DNA of 64,000 bases from Filimonas zeae (GCF_014641615.1 NZ_BMIB01000001.1:1640171-1704170), one strand, 5' to 3'; shown: positions 1 through 9,059, numbered from the stretch's first letter. Notes: generated by a model from the letters alone, not told the origin. Numbers and translations are program-made.

Positions 1-215
1 TAAGCCCTTCAAAAATAAGGGATTCGAAGTTGGAATTTTTTTTTAATGCCGTACGTATTTTTTCTCTTTGCGTACTCTTTTAACACGGAGAGAGCGTAAA
101 AGCATTGTTTTGATGCCTTACTTTCTTTCCTGAAAGCAATGGCTATGGAAGCGTTCCGGGGGGAAACTGGCTTTTATAGCCTTTCTTTTTTTATGCCCGC
201 TGTAGTTTGCCGTTC
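1..215. other. Intergenic edge, no gene seen
   Basis: No convincing coding region is visible here. The stretch is AT-rich with several T-runs and lies downstream of the minus-strand M50/TPR gene. A short inverted repeat (agccc..gggat area, positions 3-22) is too weak to call a terminator. Confidence 0.4.
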
Positions 216-1379
216 TCAGGCAGTTTTTGTGTCACATTGCTGCAACAACTCATTTATCAGCGGTGTATCGGCAGCCATTTCCCGGCTTTTCAATAACCAT
301 TCCCTGGCTTTTTCCGGTTCCTGTTTCAGCAGGTAATAAATACCCAGATTGCGCCAGGCGTATGAATTTTCTCTGTCCAGCTGAATAGCATGCTGTACAT
401 CTGCCAGCCCTTGTTCCAACTGGCCGGTTTTCATGCGGGCATATCCGCGGTTATTCCAGGCATAGCTATAATTATTATCCAGTTCAATGGCTTTGTTTAG
501 CCAGGGTAAAGCCGATTCAAAAGCCTCCAGGGTGGTAAACAGGTAGCCGAGTGCATTCAACGTGTAGGGGTTATCTGGTTGCAGGGCTAATGATTGCTCC
601 AGAAAATACTGCGCTTCTTCCGGTTGGTTCAGGTTCAGGTGCGCCATGCCCAGGCAGTACCAGTCATCCGCATTCAGCGGGCATTTGTCGCACAGCGCCA
701 TGTATATCTGTATTACTTTGGGGTACCGCCGGCAAAAAAGCCAGGCGGTGCCCGCCAGCCGGTAGGTTTCTTCATTGGTCCACCCGCGTTTTAATAACCG
801 TTCAAATAATGTGGCCGCAGATTCATATTGTTTATCGCGGTAGTATTGCAGGGCCTGATGGTAGGTTTTGGCTGATTGTTTCAGCCGCAATAACTGAATA
901 AGGGTGCGGCCATCGGAGTAATATGTCTGGCCTGCCTGCGTGCGTTTCAAAAACGGATTAAAATTAAACAGGATATCAAACAGGGCAGATGTAAACAACA
1001 GCGTGCAGAAAATAAGCAGCGGCATGGGCAGGCTGGCTGATAAAAGCAGGTACAACATCAGCAATGCAAAAAACAATGAAACCAGCGCGCCACCCATTAC
1101 ATAAATCACCTGCCTGGCCACGCTCATGCTACCACAATCCGCTTCGCACAGGCCCCACCACCATTGCAAGGGGTTACGGCGAAACCAGCAGGTAAGGCGC
1201 CCCAGCTTTACAGATTTGCTCTGATGGGTTTCTTCAAAAGAACCTATATATATAGTAACCGGCCCGCGGCTGAATAAAAGTGCAGGAACAGCATGGCCCA
1301 GCTCGTGAAGCAGCACCGTTAATGGCCTTGTAACAAGTAACATTACAAGCACCGGAACAATGGCGGGTGGGTATTCCAT
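216..1379 (-). CDS. M50-type membrane metalloprotease with C-terminal TPR repeats
   Basis: Integral membrane protein of 387 residues. The N-terminal third has hydrophobic segments at about residues 5-24, 93-115 and 118-140. It carries a zinc-binding HELGH motif at residues 25-29, followed by an NP at 141-142 and a DG at 156-157. These match the HExxH and NPxP..DG elements of site-2-protease-like M50 peptidases, although the second motif is degenerate. Residues of about 165-385 form tandem tetratricopeptide repeats (repeated W/Y..LG..Y and A..L.P pattern), a protein-interaction scaffold. The arrangement suggests an intramembrane or membrane-associated protease whose substrate or partner is recruited by the TPRs. 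The substrate is unknown. It is divergent from the DUF2520 gene across about 190 bases. Confidence 0.8.
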   Translation of the reverse strand: MEYPPAIVPVLVMLLVTRPLTVLLHELGHAVPALLFSRGPVTIYIGSFEETHQSKSVKLGRLTCWFRRNPLQWWWGLCEADCGSMSVARQVIYVMGGALVSLFFALLMLYLLLSASLPMPLLIFCTLLFTSALFDILFNFNPFLKRTQAGQTYYSDGRTLIQLLRLKQSAKTYHQALQYYRDKQYESAATLFERLLKRGWTNEETYRLAGTAWLFCRRYPKVIQIYMALCDKCPLNADDWYCLGMAHLNLNQPEEAQYFLEQSLALQPDNPYTLNALGYLFTTLEAFESALPWLNKAIELDNNYSYAWNNRGYARMKTGQLEQGLADVQHAIQLDRENSYAWRNLGIYYLLKQEPEKAREWLLKSREMAADTPLINELLQQCDTKTA

Positions 1380-1503
1380 ATATTGTTAACACATACCGGC
1401 ACAGGGGATAGTAATACCGGTGGAATGTGATGGTTGATTCTAAAATAGGCAAAAAATGGCAACCAGGATAAAATCATTTCCTACGGTTAAGTGTACCGGC
1501 TGG

Positions 1504-1533
1504 TTGGCTGCGAAAAAATATTCTCTTACTTTC
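1504..1533 (+). promoter_or_regulatory. Putative Bacteroidota promoter for DUF2520 gene
   Basis: TTG at 1504-1506 and TACTTTC at 1527-1533 are separated by 20 bases, close to the Bacteroidota TTTG/TAnnTTTG pattern. The site lies inside the upstream in-frame extension of the DUF2520 reading frame and so supports the internal ATG at 1570 as the true start. Confidence 0.4.
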
Positions 1534-1569
1534 AGGCACGAAAAAGCTACACCTGAAAAGTATTACAAC

Positions 1570-2325
1570 ATGAAGATAGTACTCATCGGATCTGGAAATG
1601 TAAACACCGTACTAGGCAGAAGAATGGTAAAAGCCGGTCATTCTGTATTACAGGTTATCAGCCGTAATCTGGATAATGCCAGTAAACTGGCGGCAGAGCT
1701 GGATGCCACCGCTGCCGATTCTATGCAGTATTTAAATGGAGATGCAGATTTGTATATGGTTTCTGTATCGGATACAGCGCTGCCGCAGGTAGTGGAAGAG
1801 GTGCTGCTGCACGAGCAGCTGGTGGTGCATACTACCGGAGCTGCGCCTTTACAGATACTGAAAAACAGCTCGGCCAACTATGGCGTATTATACCCTTTGC
1901 AGAGTTTGCGTAAAAATATGGATAGTGAGCCGGTGATACCCCTGTTTACCGATGCCAATACACCGGAAGCGGAAGAGGTAATTACCCGGTTTGCCCAAAG
2001 TTTATCGCCCATTACCGGGCATGCTGGCGATGCAGAGCGTTTAAAACTGCACGTAGGCGCCGTGTTAGCCTCCAACTTTACCAACTTTTTATACATGCAG
2101 GCAGAGGAGTTTTGCAAAAAAGAGAACATAGGTTTTGAAGCGTTACTGCCTTTAATACAGGAAACGGCCGCCCGTTTACAGCATTATTCGCCTGCCAGCG
2201 TGCAAACCGGCCCTGCAGTAAGGAGGGATATGGTAACTATTGAAAAGCATTTACAGGTGCTGAAACCTTATCCGGAACTGACTGATTTGTATAAACATCT
2301 TACCGGTGCCATTATAAGCCATTAA
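1570..2325 (+). CDS. Rossmann-fold and DUF2520 domain protein
   Basis: A 251-residue predicted oxidoreductase-like protein. The start at 1570 was chosen because the nucleotide-binding beta-alpha-beta motif (KIVLIGSGNV, residues 2-11) begins immediately there. An upstream in-frame ATG at 1456 would add 38 unconserved residues. The N-terminal half has the Rossmann fold typical of F420/NADP-reductase-like proteins. The C-terminal half, with the H-x-GAVLASNFTN-like helix and LxPLIxET segment, matches the DUF2520 family. Substrate unknown. It heads a same-strand run (ferredoxin, KdsC-like, UbiA, Maf, DUF2851), a neighbourhood I recall as frequent in Bacteroidota; I infer co-inheritance rather than a shared pathway. 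Confidence 0.85.
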   Translation: MKIVLIGSGNVNTVLGRRMVKAGHSVLQVISRNLDNASKLAAELDATAADSMQYLNGDADLYMVSVSDTALPQVVEEVLLHEQLVVHTTGAAPLQILKNSSANYGVLYPLQSLRKNMDSEPVIPLFTDANTPEAEEVITRFAQSLSPITGHAGDAERLKLHVGAVLASNFTNFLYMQAEEFCKKENIGFEALLPLIQETAARLQHYSPASVQTGPAVRRDMVTIEKHLQVLKPYPELTDLYKHLTGAIISH

Positions 2326-2332
2326 AAAAACA

Positions 2333-2356
2333 CCCCGTGCGGAGAACCGGACGGGG
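2333..2356. terminator. Hairpin after DUF2520 gene
   Basis: CCCCGT plus CGG pair with CCG plus ACGGGG around an AGAA loop, starting 8 bases after the stop codon. There is an A-run before the stem and only TT after it, so the T-tract is better on the minus strand. Probably acts as the end of the DUF2520 transcript. Confidence 0.5.
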
Positions 2357-2426
2357 TTAAAATCAATAGCAAGCAACCGATAAACATTGTAAATGGATGG
2401 CAAAAATAGGGGCGGATAATTGTATT

Positions 2427-2444
2427 AACAAACAATTGTTTGTT
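2427..2444. promoter_or_regulatory. Perfect 18-bp palindrome, operator-like
   Basis: AACAAACAATTGTTTGTT is fully self-complementary and lies between the DUF2520 hairpin and the ferredoxin promoter. TetR- and MarR-type repressors bind palindromes of this kind. No regulator gene is adjacent, so the assignment is inference. Confidence 0.4.
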
Positions 2445-2483
2445 TTTTGTTTTCGGTCAGCTGTCTGCATTACGCCCGTCAGG

Positions 2484-2512
2484 TTGGTTTTATAGCTTTA
2501 TCCCTACTTTTG
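2484..2512 (+). promoter_or_regulatory. Promoter of ferredoxin gene
   Basis: TTG at 2484 and an exact TAnnTTTG element (TACTTTTG, 2505-2512) are 18 bases apart. This is the Bacteroidota primary-sigma promoter form, 20 bases before the ATG at 2533. Confidence 0.6.
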
Positions 2513-2532
2513 CAGCGCAAACTGAATGAGTT

Positions 2533-2886
2533 ATGTACCAGATAAAGGTGAAATTTGAGCAGGTGGGAAGGTCGCCGGTAGTTTTACATCAGGTAGCGGC
2601 CAGCCAGTCTTTGCTGGATATTTGCCTGGATAATGGTATAGAACTACAGCATAAATGCGGTGCTTCCTGCGCCTGCAGCACCTGTCATTTGTACGTGGTA
2701 ACGGGCATGGCATTTCTTTCGGGAATAACCAGCCGGGAAGAGGATTTTATTGAAAGGGCAGAAAATCCACGCCCGGAATCGCGCCTGGGTTGCCAGTGTA
2801 CGTTATTGCCGGGAACAGGAGAGCTGGAAATAATGGTGCCCGATCAGCAACAGTTTGTGCAGGAAGAAGAGGGGATACTTTTGTGA
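2533..2886 (+). CDS. 2Fe-2S ferredoxin, adrenodoxin/Isc type
   Basis: A 117-residue cytoplasmic electron carrier. Cluster ligands are visible: C42-x5-C48-x2-C51, followed by C87 in the SRLGCQ motif, which is the vertebrate-type/Isc ferredoxin arrangement. Extra cysteines at 46 and 89 are not part of the canonical set. The C-terminus is acidic, usual for docking to reductases. In other bacteria such ferredoxins serve iron-sulfur cluster assembly or redox enzymes; the partner here is not shown. It has its own promoter and is followed 29 bases later by the KdsC-like gene. Confidence 0.9.
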   Translation: MYQIKVKFEQVGRSPVVLHQVAASQSLLDICLDNGIELQHKCGASCACSTCHLYVVTGMAFLSGITSREEDFIERAENPRPESRLGCQCTLLPGTGELEIMVPDQQQFVQEEEGILL

Positions 2887-2915
2887 ACGGAGATAATTAA
2901 GAAATATAGCGGTAA

Positions 2916-3437
2916 ATGAATGTACTTGAATTGTTTAAACCCATAACCACCTTTGTTTTTGATGTAGACGGGGTGTTAACAGATGGAATGTTACTGGTAA
3001 TGCCTGGTGGTTTAATGGCCCGGCGTATGAATATTAAAGACGGTTATGCGTTACAGCTGGCCGTAAAAAAGGGATACCGTGTGGTAATTATTTCCGGTGG
3101 CAATTCGCCGGAAGTAAAAGAACGCCTGAACAATCTGGGTATTACCGATGTGTTTATGCGGGTGGAGAATAAACTGGAATGTTTACAGCAATACATGCAG
3201 CAGCAGCAGCTGCGTAATGAAGAATTGCTTTTTATGGGTGATGATATACCGGATTATGAAGTGATGCAACTGGTAGCTTTGCCGTGCTGCCCAAGTGACG
3301 CGGTAGCGGAAATAAGAGGTGTTGCCCGCTATATTTCCCCACTGAAAGGAGGAGAGGGATGTGGCAGAGATGTAATTGAGAAAGTACTGAAGCTGCGTGG
3401 CGACTGGATGGCAGATACACAGATTAAATCGCAATAA
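2916..3437 (+). CDS. KdsC-like HAD phosphatase (KDO-8-phosphate phosphatase family)
   Basis: A 173-residue cap-less HAD hydrolase. Motif I DVDGVLTDG places nucleophile D16 and acid/base D18. IISGG supplies motif II and GDDIPDYEVM motif III, the arrangement of the KdsC/YrbI subfamily. The known family reaction is dephosphorylation of 3-deoxy-D-manno-octulosonate 8-phosphate in lipopolysaccharide synthesis. Length fits. No KDO genes lie next to it, and related proteins dephosphorylate other sugar acids (for example KDN-9-phosphate), so the substrate is inferred. Confidence 0.85.
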   Translation: MNVLELFKPITTFVFDVDGVLTDGMLLVMPGGLMARRMNIKDGYALQLAVKKGYRVVIISGGNSPEVKERLNNLGITDVFMRVENKLECLQQYMQQQQLRNEELLFMGDDIPDYEVMQLVALPCCPSDAVAEIRGVARYISPLKGGEGCGRDVIEKVLKLRGDWMADTQIKSQ

Positions 3438-3449
3438 AACCTATTTTAG

Positions 3450-4415
3450 TTGAAACAAATCACCGCATTTTTAAAATTAATCAGGTGGCCTAACCTTGTG
3501 TTTATTGCGTTAACACAGGTTATGTTTAAGTACTGTGTACTAAAGCCTGTGTTTGATCAGGCCGGATTAAAGCCTAATGTAGAAGGTATTTATTTTGTGC
3601 TGATTCTGCTTTCTTACGTGCTGATAGCTGCTGCAGGTTACATTATTAATGACTATTTTGATTTGAATATAGACCAGGTAAACAAACCTGATAAAGTTAT
3701 TATTGACCGCGTAATCCGCCGCAGAAAAGCGCTGGCGCTGCATATTCTGCTGAGTATGCTTGCTATTGGTTTCAGCTTTATTGTAGACCTGCGGGCTGGC
3801 AGTAAAATTGCGGGGCTAAGTGCCATAGCATGTGTAATACTGTTATTCTTTTACTCCACCACACTCAAGAAAAAGTTTCTGATAGGTAATGTACTGGTAG
3901 CGGCTATTACAGCGTGGTCTATCATTGCGCTTACCTGGTTTGAAGGTAACCAGTTTTTTCTTTCTAAAAGCCGTGCAGGCAATCTGGAAATTGAAAAGAT
4001 ATTCCGGCTTACCGTATTATACACCGGCTTTGCCTTTATTATATCACTGATACGCGAAGTGGTAAAGGATATGGAAGATGTGGAAGGCGATCGTAAATAT
4101 GGTTGTAAAACCATGCCTATAGTGTGGGGATATAATGCTACCAAGGTATTTGTAATGGTATGGCTGATTGTGCTGATTGCCATGGTGGGTACTACACAGG
4201 TATATGTAATACAGTTTGGCTGGTGGATTAGTATTGTATACTCCGTGTTTCTGATTATAGGGCCATTGCTGAACATAAGCCGGAAACTGTTTTCAGCACA
4301 ATCGCCGGCGCATTACCATAAACTCAGCAGCCTTATTAAACTGGTAATGCTTACGGGTATATTGTCTATGGGTTTCTTTCTTATTTATTCCGATGTAATA
4401 TGTCGTTATTTTTAA
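3450..4415 (+). CDS. UbiA-family prenyltransferase (geranylgeranylglycerol-phosphate GGTase-like)
   Basis: A 321-residue polytopic membrane prenyltransferase. The first Asp-rich motif is NDYFDLNID at 67-75 (NDxxDxxxD). The second is in the DMEDVEGDRKYG segment near residue 210, both needed for Mg-diphosphate binding. About eight to nine hydrophobic helices are visible. The start is a TTG at 3450: the conserved N-terminal KLIRWPNLVFIALTQ helix begins at once, and the next Met is inside that helix. The sequence type is the one often annotated as geranylgeranylglycerol-phosphate geranylgeranyltransferase in Bacteroidota, but substrate cannot be read from sequence. The next gene (Maf) starts 4 bases after its stop, so they are cotranscribed. 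Confidence 0.85.
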   Translation: MKQITAFLKLIRWPNLVFIALTQVMFKYCVLKPVFDQAGLKPNVEGIYFVLILLSYVLIAAAGYIINDYFDLNIDQVNKPDKVIIDRVIRRRKALALHILLSMLAIGFSFIVDLRAGSKIAGLSAIACVILLFFYSTTLKKKFLIGNVLVAAITAWSIIALTWFEGNQFFLSKSRAGNLEIEKIFRLTVLYTGFAFIISLIREVVKDMEDVEGDRKYGCKTMPIVWGYNATKVFVMVWLIVLIAMVGTTQVYVIQFGWWISIVYSVFLIIGPLLNISRKLFSAQSPAHYHKLSSLIKLVMLTGILSMGFFLIYSDVICRYF

Positions 4416-4419
4416 CATT

Positions 4420-5010
4420 ATGCAGCAAGAGGTAATACTGGCATCACAATCGCCCCGCAGAAAGCAGTTGCTGGAATGGGCAGAAGTGCCTTTTAAAGTA
4501 GTAGTACAATCCACTGACGAGTCTTATCCGGAAGGAATGGCTATTGCAGAGGTGCCTGTGCATATTGCACGTAACAAGGCGCTGGCAGTAAAAGCGCAGT
4601 TATGGGGCGGGGCGGCTGTAGAAGCGCCTGCACCAGTGCTGGCTGCTGATACTGTGGTGGTGCTGGGGAAAAAAATAATAGGCAAACCTGCCAGCCGCGA
4701 AGAAGCTATTGAAACGCTTACCGACCTTGCCGGACAGCGCCACGAGGTAATTACCGGAGTGGTGCTGCTGTACGGAGAAAAGGAAATTGCTTTTTATGAT
4801 GTTACCCAGGTAGAGTTTCATTTTCTTACGCAGCAAGAGATTGCTTTTTATGTAGATAAATATAAACCATATGATAAGGCTGGTGCCTACGCCATACAGG
4901 AATGGATTGGTGTAACGGGTATTAAAAGTATTTCAGGTGACTTTTATAACGTGATGGGGCTGCCGGTAAGCCGTGTGGTAAAGGCCTTAAAAGAGTTGGA
5001 AATCTTGTGA
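4420..5010 (+). CDS. maf: Maf-family nucleotide pyrophosphatase
   Basis: A 196-residue cytoplasmic protein with the N-terminal signature ASQSPRRKQLL, the AADTVVVLG metal/nucleotide loop and the YDKAGAYAIQ motif of Maf/YceF/YhdE proteins. These hydrolyse non-canonical or modified nucleoside triphosphates (dTTP/UTP or m7GTP, depending on subgroup) and are linked to septum formation. Full length. It begins 4 bases after the UbiA-family gene and likely shares its transcript. Confidence 0.92.
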   Translation: MQQEVILASQSPRRKQLLEWAEVPFKVVVQSTDESYPEGMAIAEVPVHIARNKALAVKAQLWGGAAVEAPAPVLAADTVVVLGKKIIGKPASREEAIETLTDLAGQRHEVITGVVLLYGEKEIAFYDVTQVEFHFLTQQEIAFYVDKYKPYDKAGAYAIQEWIGVTGIKSISGDFYNVMGLPVSRVVKALKELEIL

Positions 5011-5054
5011 TTATGAAGCCGGTGGTTTATATTTGAATAAACCACCGATTGCTT

Positions 5055-6365
5055 ATGCTGACTTATGTGCCACAGGCAGCTGTTATTCCTGAAAAATTAT
5101 TGCAGTTTATCTGGCTGCATCGTTACTTCAATTTCAAATCGGCTTATACTACAGAGGGGGAGAAGATTCACATTCTTCAGCCAGGTATGTTCAACACCAA
5201 TCAGGGGCCCGATTTTCTGAATGCACGTGTACGTATTGGCAGTAAAATCTGGGCCGGGCATGTAGAAGTACATATACACGCCCGTGATTGGGACAGGCAT
5301 CATCATTCCGAAGACAGTAATTACGACAATGTTATTCTGCATGTAATATGGCAGCAGGGAACGCCCGCACAGTCTATGGCTAACCGCGCCATACCTGTGC
5401 TGGAGCTGCAACCATTGGTATCGGTATTAATGCTGAACGAATACCAGCGGTTAATGGAAGCGCCGGTTACGCCTGCCTGCGGTGCTATGTTGCCGGTACT
5501 TTCTGCCCTGGGCTGGACGGCCTGGAAGGAAAGGCTGGCAGTGGAAAGGCTTACCCGCAAATCGGAAGCCATACGCCAGCTGCTGAAAGAAACCAATAAC
5601 CATTGGGAAGATGTGTTCTGGCGCTTACTGGCCCGTAATTTTGGTATAAAAGTAAACGCGTCATTTTTTGAACAGGTAGCAGAATCACTACCGGTGAACG
5701 TGCTGGCTAAACATAAAAGGCAGATTAACCAGCTGGAGGCGCTGCTGCTGGGGCAGGCTAATCTGCTGGAAACGGAAATGACCGGTAGCTACGAAATAAT
5801 GCTACAGAAAGAATACCGTTATCTGCGCCATAAGTATCAGCTGAAGCCGGTAAAAGCTACTGCCTCCTTTCTCAGAATGCGGCCCGCTGCTTTTCCTACG
5901 GTAAGGCTGGCGCAACTGGCTATGCTTATTCATAAAAGTAACCATCTGTTTTCCTGGATACGCGATGCGGCAGCGTTAAGCGAAGTAACGCGTTTGCTGG
6001 ATATTACTGCCAATGATTACTGGCATTATCATTACCAGTTAGAACAACCGGCAGACTATTTACCTAAAAAGCTGGGGCAGGCCATGGTGTATAACCTGGT
6101 AATTAATACGGTAGTGCCTGTATTGTTTGCTTATGGTTTGCATATGAACGATACGGCTATAAAAGAAAGAGCCGTGGCATGGCTGCTGCAAACCCCCAAA
6201 GAAAAGAACAGTATTCTGCAGGATTGGCAGCAGCATGGTATTACGGCAGCAAATGCCATGGATTCTCAGGCACTGATTGAATTGAAAAACAATTTCTGCA
6301 ATGCCAAACGATGCCTGGAATGTGCAGTAGGTAGTGCTTTGTTAAAAACTACCATCCAAAACTGA
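5055..6365 (+). CDS. DUF2851 family protein
   Basis: A 436-residue protein of the Bacteroidota DUF2851 family, of unknown function. The ATG at 5055 is preferred over an in-frame TTG two codons upstream. The N-terminal region has the conserved pattern Q-G-PDF-x-NAR, GHVEVHIHARDW and NVILHV, resembling a metal-binding or nuclease-like core. The C-terminal part is helical and ends with CNAKRCLECAVG, whose cysteines may bind metal. Its 3' end overlaps the convergent OsmC gene by 17 bases. Catalytic role is not established. Confidence 0.8.
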   Translation: MLTYVPQAAVIPEKLLQFIWLHRYFNFKSAYTTEGEKIHILQPGMFNTNQGPDFLNARVRIGSKIWAGHVEVHIHARDWDRHHHSEDSNYDNVILHVIWQQGTPAQSMANRAIPVLELQPLVSVLMLNEYQRLMEAPVTPACGAMLPVLSALGWTAWKERLAVERLTRKSEAIRQLLKETNNHWEDVFWRLLARNFGIKVNASFFEQVAESLPVNVLAKHKRQINQLEALLLGQANLLETEMTGSYEIMLQKEYRYLRHKYQLKPVKATASFLRMRPAAFPTVRLAQLAMLIHKSNHLFSWIRDAAALSEVTRLLDITANDYWHYHYQLEQPADYLPKKLGQAMVYNLVINTVVPVLFAYGLHMNDTAIKERAVAWLLQTPKEKNSILQDWQQHGITAANAMDSQALIELKNNFCNAKRCLECAVGSALLKTTIQN

Positions 6366-6753
6366 TGCTCTGCACCAGATCGGGATGCAGGGTTTTGGCT
6401 ACCGGGCAGTGGCGGGCGGCGTTTTCCAGAATGGTTTTGTCTTTATCGCTCAGTTGCAGGCTTGCGGGAAAGGTAAATGCTACCTGTATTTCACCTATCC
6501 GGCGCGGATCGGCGGCCATAATTTTGGTAATAGCTATCTGCGTGCCTGCCAGGTCAATCTGCATATCCCGTGCTTTTATGCCCATAATAGTAAGCATACA
6601 GCTGCCCAGTGCCGTTGCCACCAGATCGGTAGGGGAAAACCGCTCGCCTTTGCCCTGGTTATCGACGGGTGCATCGGTTTCAATGATGGTTGCACTTTGC
6701 AGGTGACGGGCCTCTGTTCTCAGCTCTCCTTTATAAATTATTTCTGAAGTCAT
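6349..6753 (-). CDS. OsmC family peroxidase-like protein
   Basis: A 134-residue OsmC-fold protein. Start MTSEIIYKGEL at 6753 was chosen because the strand pattern of OsmC begins there; an upstream in-frame ATG would add 20 basic residues. The two redox cysteines of the family are seen in ALGSCMLT and HCPVAKTL. The LSPTDL-like motif (FSPTDLVATALGSC) is intact. OsmC/YhfA-type proteins reduce organic hydroperoxides. The second OsmC-fold protein in the window (62503) is a true Ohr. Tail-to-tail overlap of 17 bases with the DUF2851 gene. Confidence 0.87.
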   Translation of the reverse strand: MTSEIIYKGELRTEARHLQSATIIETDAPVDNQGKGERFSPTDLVATALGSCMLTIMGIKARDMQIDLAGTQIAITKIMAADPRRIGEIQVAFTFPASLQLSDKDKTILENAARHCPVAKTLHPDLVQSISFGW

Positions 6754-6799
6754 TGGACGAAAAATTTGCCTAAATTTACGCTTATCAAATAAATACGTT

Positions 6800-7600
6800 G
6801 TGAAGAAAACCATATTAGTTGCCCTGGCAGGACTTGTAGCGGTAGTCGCATTTGGACAGGATAAAAAGACCCGGAAACAGAAACAGGACGATAGAAAACA
6901 ACGGATTAACCAGTTGATAAAGCAGGAGGAGGAAGGGGCACTTATCTATCACAAACAAGGTGCATTTGGTATAAAGCTGAATACAGATGGTTACGGTATT
7001 TTTTACGAACATGGTAAATACAAAACTATTAACCGCACCGATCTCTGGTGGATGGAACTGGGCGAACACCAGAGCAAAAAGCAGGAAAAAAGGACTAACT
7101 CGCTCGGTGGCTACTACATAGGCAACCCCTACGTGTATGGTAAAATCAATAATTTCTATCATTTTAAGCTGGGTTTAGGTCAGCAAAGGCTGATTGGGGG
7201 CAAAGGCAACAAAAATGGGGTAGCCGTTTCGGCTATTTACGGCGGCGGTTTATCTGCCGGTATGCTTAAGCCTTATTACCTGAGCGTATATTATTCCAAT
7301 ACAGGCCAGTCTAAAGATATCCGCTATACTGACGATCCGCAGAGTTTTCTCGACCCCTCGGCTATTGACGGGGCGGCAGGCCTTTTTAAAGGTTTTAACA
7401 AAATTAAATTTGTGCCCGGTGTACACGCCCGCGCAGCCCTCCGGTTTGATTACGGACGTTTTAATGAGTTGCTGAGCGCCATTGAAGTAGGGGTGAATGC
7501 TGAGTATTACACGCAGAATATGCCAATTATGGTGTACGACAGCAATCAGAAGTTTTTCTTCAACGGATATGTTGCCCTGGTGTTTGGTAAGAGAAAGTGA
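6800..7600 (+). CDS. Secreted/outer-membrane conserved protein of unknown function
   Basis: A 266-residue protein starting with GTG at 6800. It has a signal peptide ([19 protein letters not shown]) cleaved near residue 20, then a Lys/Gln-rich charged segment (about 21-45). The rest alternates hydrophobic and polar residues with many Gly/Tyr/Phe, ending in [13 protein letters not shown], which suggests an eight-stranded-type outer-membrane barrel. I do not recognise a characterised family. It lies 16 bases before lipA and 46 bases from the divergent OsmC gene. Confidence 0.65.
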   Translation: MKKTILVALAGLVAVVAFGQDKKTRKQKQDDRKQRINQLIKQEEEGALIYHKQGAFGIKLNTDGYGIFYEHGKYKTINRTDLWWMELGEHQSKKQEKRTNSLGGYYIGNPYVYGKINNFYHFKLGLGQQRLIGGKGNKNGVAVSAIYGGGLSAGMLKPYYLSVYYSNTGQSKDIRYTDDPQSFLDPSAIDGAAGLFKGFNKIKFVPGVHARAALRFDYGRFNELLSAIEVGVNAEYYTQNMPIMVYDSNQKFFFNGYVALVFGKRK

Positions 7601-7616
7601 TTTAATTTTGTTGATT

Positions 7617-8582
7617 ATGCAGGAATTACCGATAGTTACGAAGACGACGGAGGAAACGATAGTTACGGCGGAGGGAAGGCCTAAAAAACCCAACTGGTTA
7701 CGTGTAAAACTGCCTATTGGCGAAAGCTACAAACACGTGCGCAACCTGGTTGATACTCACAAACTACATACAATATGCGAAAGCGGTAACTGCCCTAATA
7801 TGGGCGAATGCTGGGGAGCCGGCACCGCAACGTTTATGATATTAGGTAACACCTGTACGCGCAGCTGCGGTTTTTGTGCGGTTGCTACCGGCAGGCCCGA
7901 CGCGGTGGATTGGGATGAGCCGCAGCGTGTGGCAGAAGCTATTCACCTGATGAAGGTGAAACACGCGGTTTTAACCAGTGTGGACAGGGATGAACTGAGA
8001 GATGGCGGATCTATTATCTGGTACAATACCATTAAAGCGGTAAAATCGCTGAATCCGGATACTACATTGGAAACCCTGGTGCCCGACTTTAAAGGTCAGG
8101 TAGAGAATATCCAGCGTATTATTGATGCGGCACCCGAAGTGGTGAGCCATAACATGGAAACTGTGGAAAGGCTTACCCGTCAGGTACGTATTCAGGCTAA
8201 GTACAGACGCAGCCTAGAGGTATTGAAAGTGTTAAAAGAAGGTGGTATGCGCACCAAAACCGGCCTTATGCTGGGCCTGGGCGAAACCAAAGAGGAAGTA
8301 ATACAAACGCTGGAAGACCTGGCAGCCGTGAATGTGGATGTTATTACAATAGGACAATATTTACAACCTACACAGAAACATTTGCCTGTACACCGCTTTG
8401 TACACCCGGATGAGTTTGCCGAACTGCGCGAAATTGGCTACCAACTGGGCTTTGATTATGTTGAAAGCGGTCCGCTGGTACGTTCATCTTACCATAGCGA
8501 GCGCCACGTATTTGAAGGCTACGGACGTAAAAAATGGATGGAAGAGAAGGAAGCCAAAGAGGCTGGCATCTTTCTTGGATAA
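7617..8582 (+). CDS. lipA: Lipoyl synthase
   Basis: A 321-residue radical-SAM enzyme that inserts two sulfurs into octanoyl groups on lipoyl-dependent enzyme subunits. Auxiliary-cluster ligands C54, C59 and C65 lie in [12 protein letters not shown], and the radical-SAM CxxxCxxC is C80/C84/C87. The C-terminal RSSYHSE motif, supplying the serine ligand, is present near residue 290. Start at 7617 fits the family; an in-frame ATG 120 bases upstream lies inside the preceding gene. lipB is not nearby. Confidence 0.96.
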   Translation: MQELPIVTKTTEETIVTAEGRPKKPNWLRVKLPIGESYKHVRNLVDTHKLHTICESGNCPNMGECWGAGTATFMILGNTCTRSCGFCAVATGRPDAVDWDEPQRVAEAIHLMKVKHAVLTSVDRDELRDGGSIIWYNTIKAVKSLNPDTTLETLVPDFKGQVENIQRIIDAAPEVVSHNMETVERLTRQVRIQAKYRRSLEVLKVLKEGGMRTKTGLMLGLGETKEEVIQTLEDLAAVNVDVITIGQYLQPTQKHLPVHRFVHPDEFAELREIGYQLGFDYVESGPLVRSSYHSERHVFEGYGRKKWMEEKEAKEAGIFLG

Positions 8583-8624
8583 AAGATAGGAAACACTATT
8601 ATTCACTCAATAAAGAAGTTTCCT

Positions 8625-8945
8625 ATGAGCGTACAAAAAGTATTGATCGGTGCCTTGTCTGGCGTAGTGGCTGGTGTAGCCATTGGTTTATTGGTAGCAC
8701 CTGCAAAAGGTAGCGAAACCCGCACTAAAATTGCTGACTCTGCCGATCAGTTAAAAAGAAAATTCCGTCGTTTAAGAGGCCAGGCTGATGCTGAGCTGGA
8801 CGAACTGAAAGAAATATTTGAAAGCGAAATAGATGGTTTAAAAGGTGATGTGCGTGAGCGTGTGCTGAAGCTGATTGAAGCCAGCAAAACCAGCTATAAG
8901 CATATGAAAGAAGTAAAAGAACAAAACGGAGTAGAGGTAATATAA
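8625..8945 (+). CDS. YtxH domain protein
   Basis: A 106-residue protein with one N-terminal Gly-rich membrane segment (about residues 5-26, GALSGVVAGVAIGLLVAPAKG), followed by a charged amphipathic helix of K/E/R/D residues. This is the YtxH/DUF948-like architecture found in general-stress proteins of unknown role. It lies 42 bases after lipA and is followed by a strong terminator. Confidence 0.85.
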   Translation: MSVQKVLIGALSGVVAGVAIGLLVAPAKGSETRTKIADSADQLKRKFRRLRGQADAELDELKEIFESEIDGLKGDVRERVLKLIEASKTSYKHMKEVKEQNGVEVI

Positions 8946-8968
8946 TTGCCACCTTCTCTGTTTCAGAT

Positions 8969-9002
8969 AAAAAGGCCGTTTACCGATGTAAACGGCCTTT
9001 TT
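8969..9002 (+). terminator. Rho-independent terminator after YtxH gene
   Basis: A perfect 15-bp stem (AAAAAGGCCGTTTAC with GTAAACGGCCTTTTT) around a CGAT loop, ending in a T-run, 23 bases after the YtxH stop codon. Confidence 0.93.
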
Positions 9003-9059
9003 ATTGGGTGCAACCCGGCAAGTACGAAGATTTTACTATTTTCCGTTTAAATTGATGAT

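Noticed and set aside
1456..1569. N-terminal extension of the DUF2520 protein
   Set aside because: The 38 extra residues do not resemble the family and a promoter-like site lies inside; ATG at 1570 fits the Rossmann motif.
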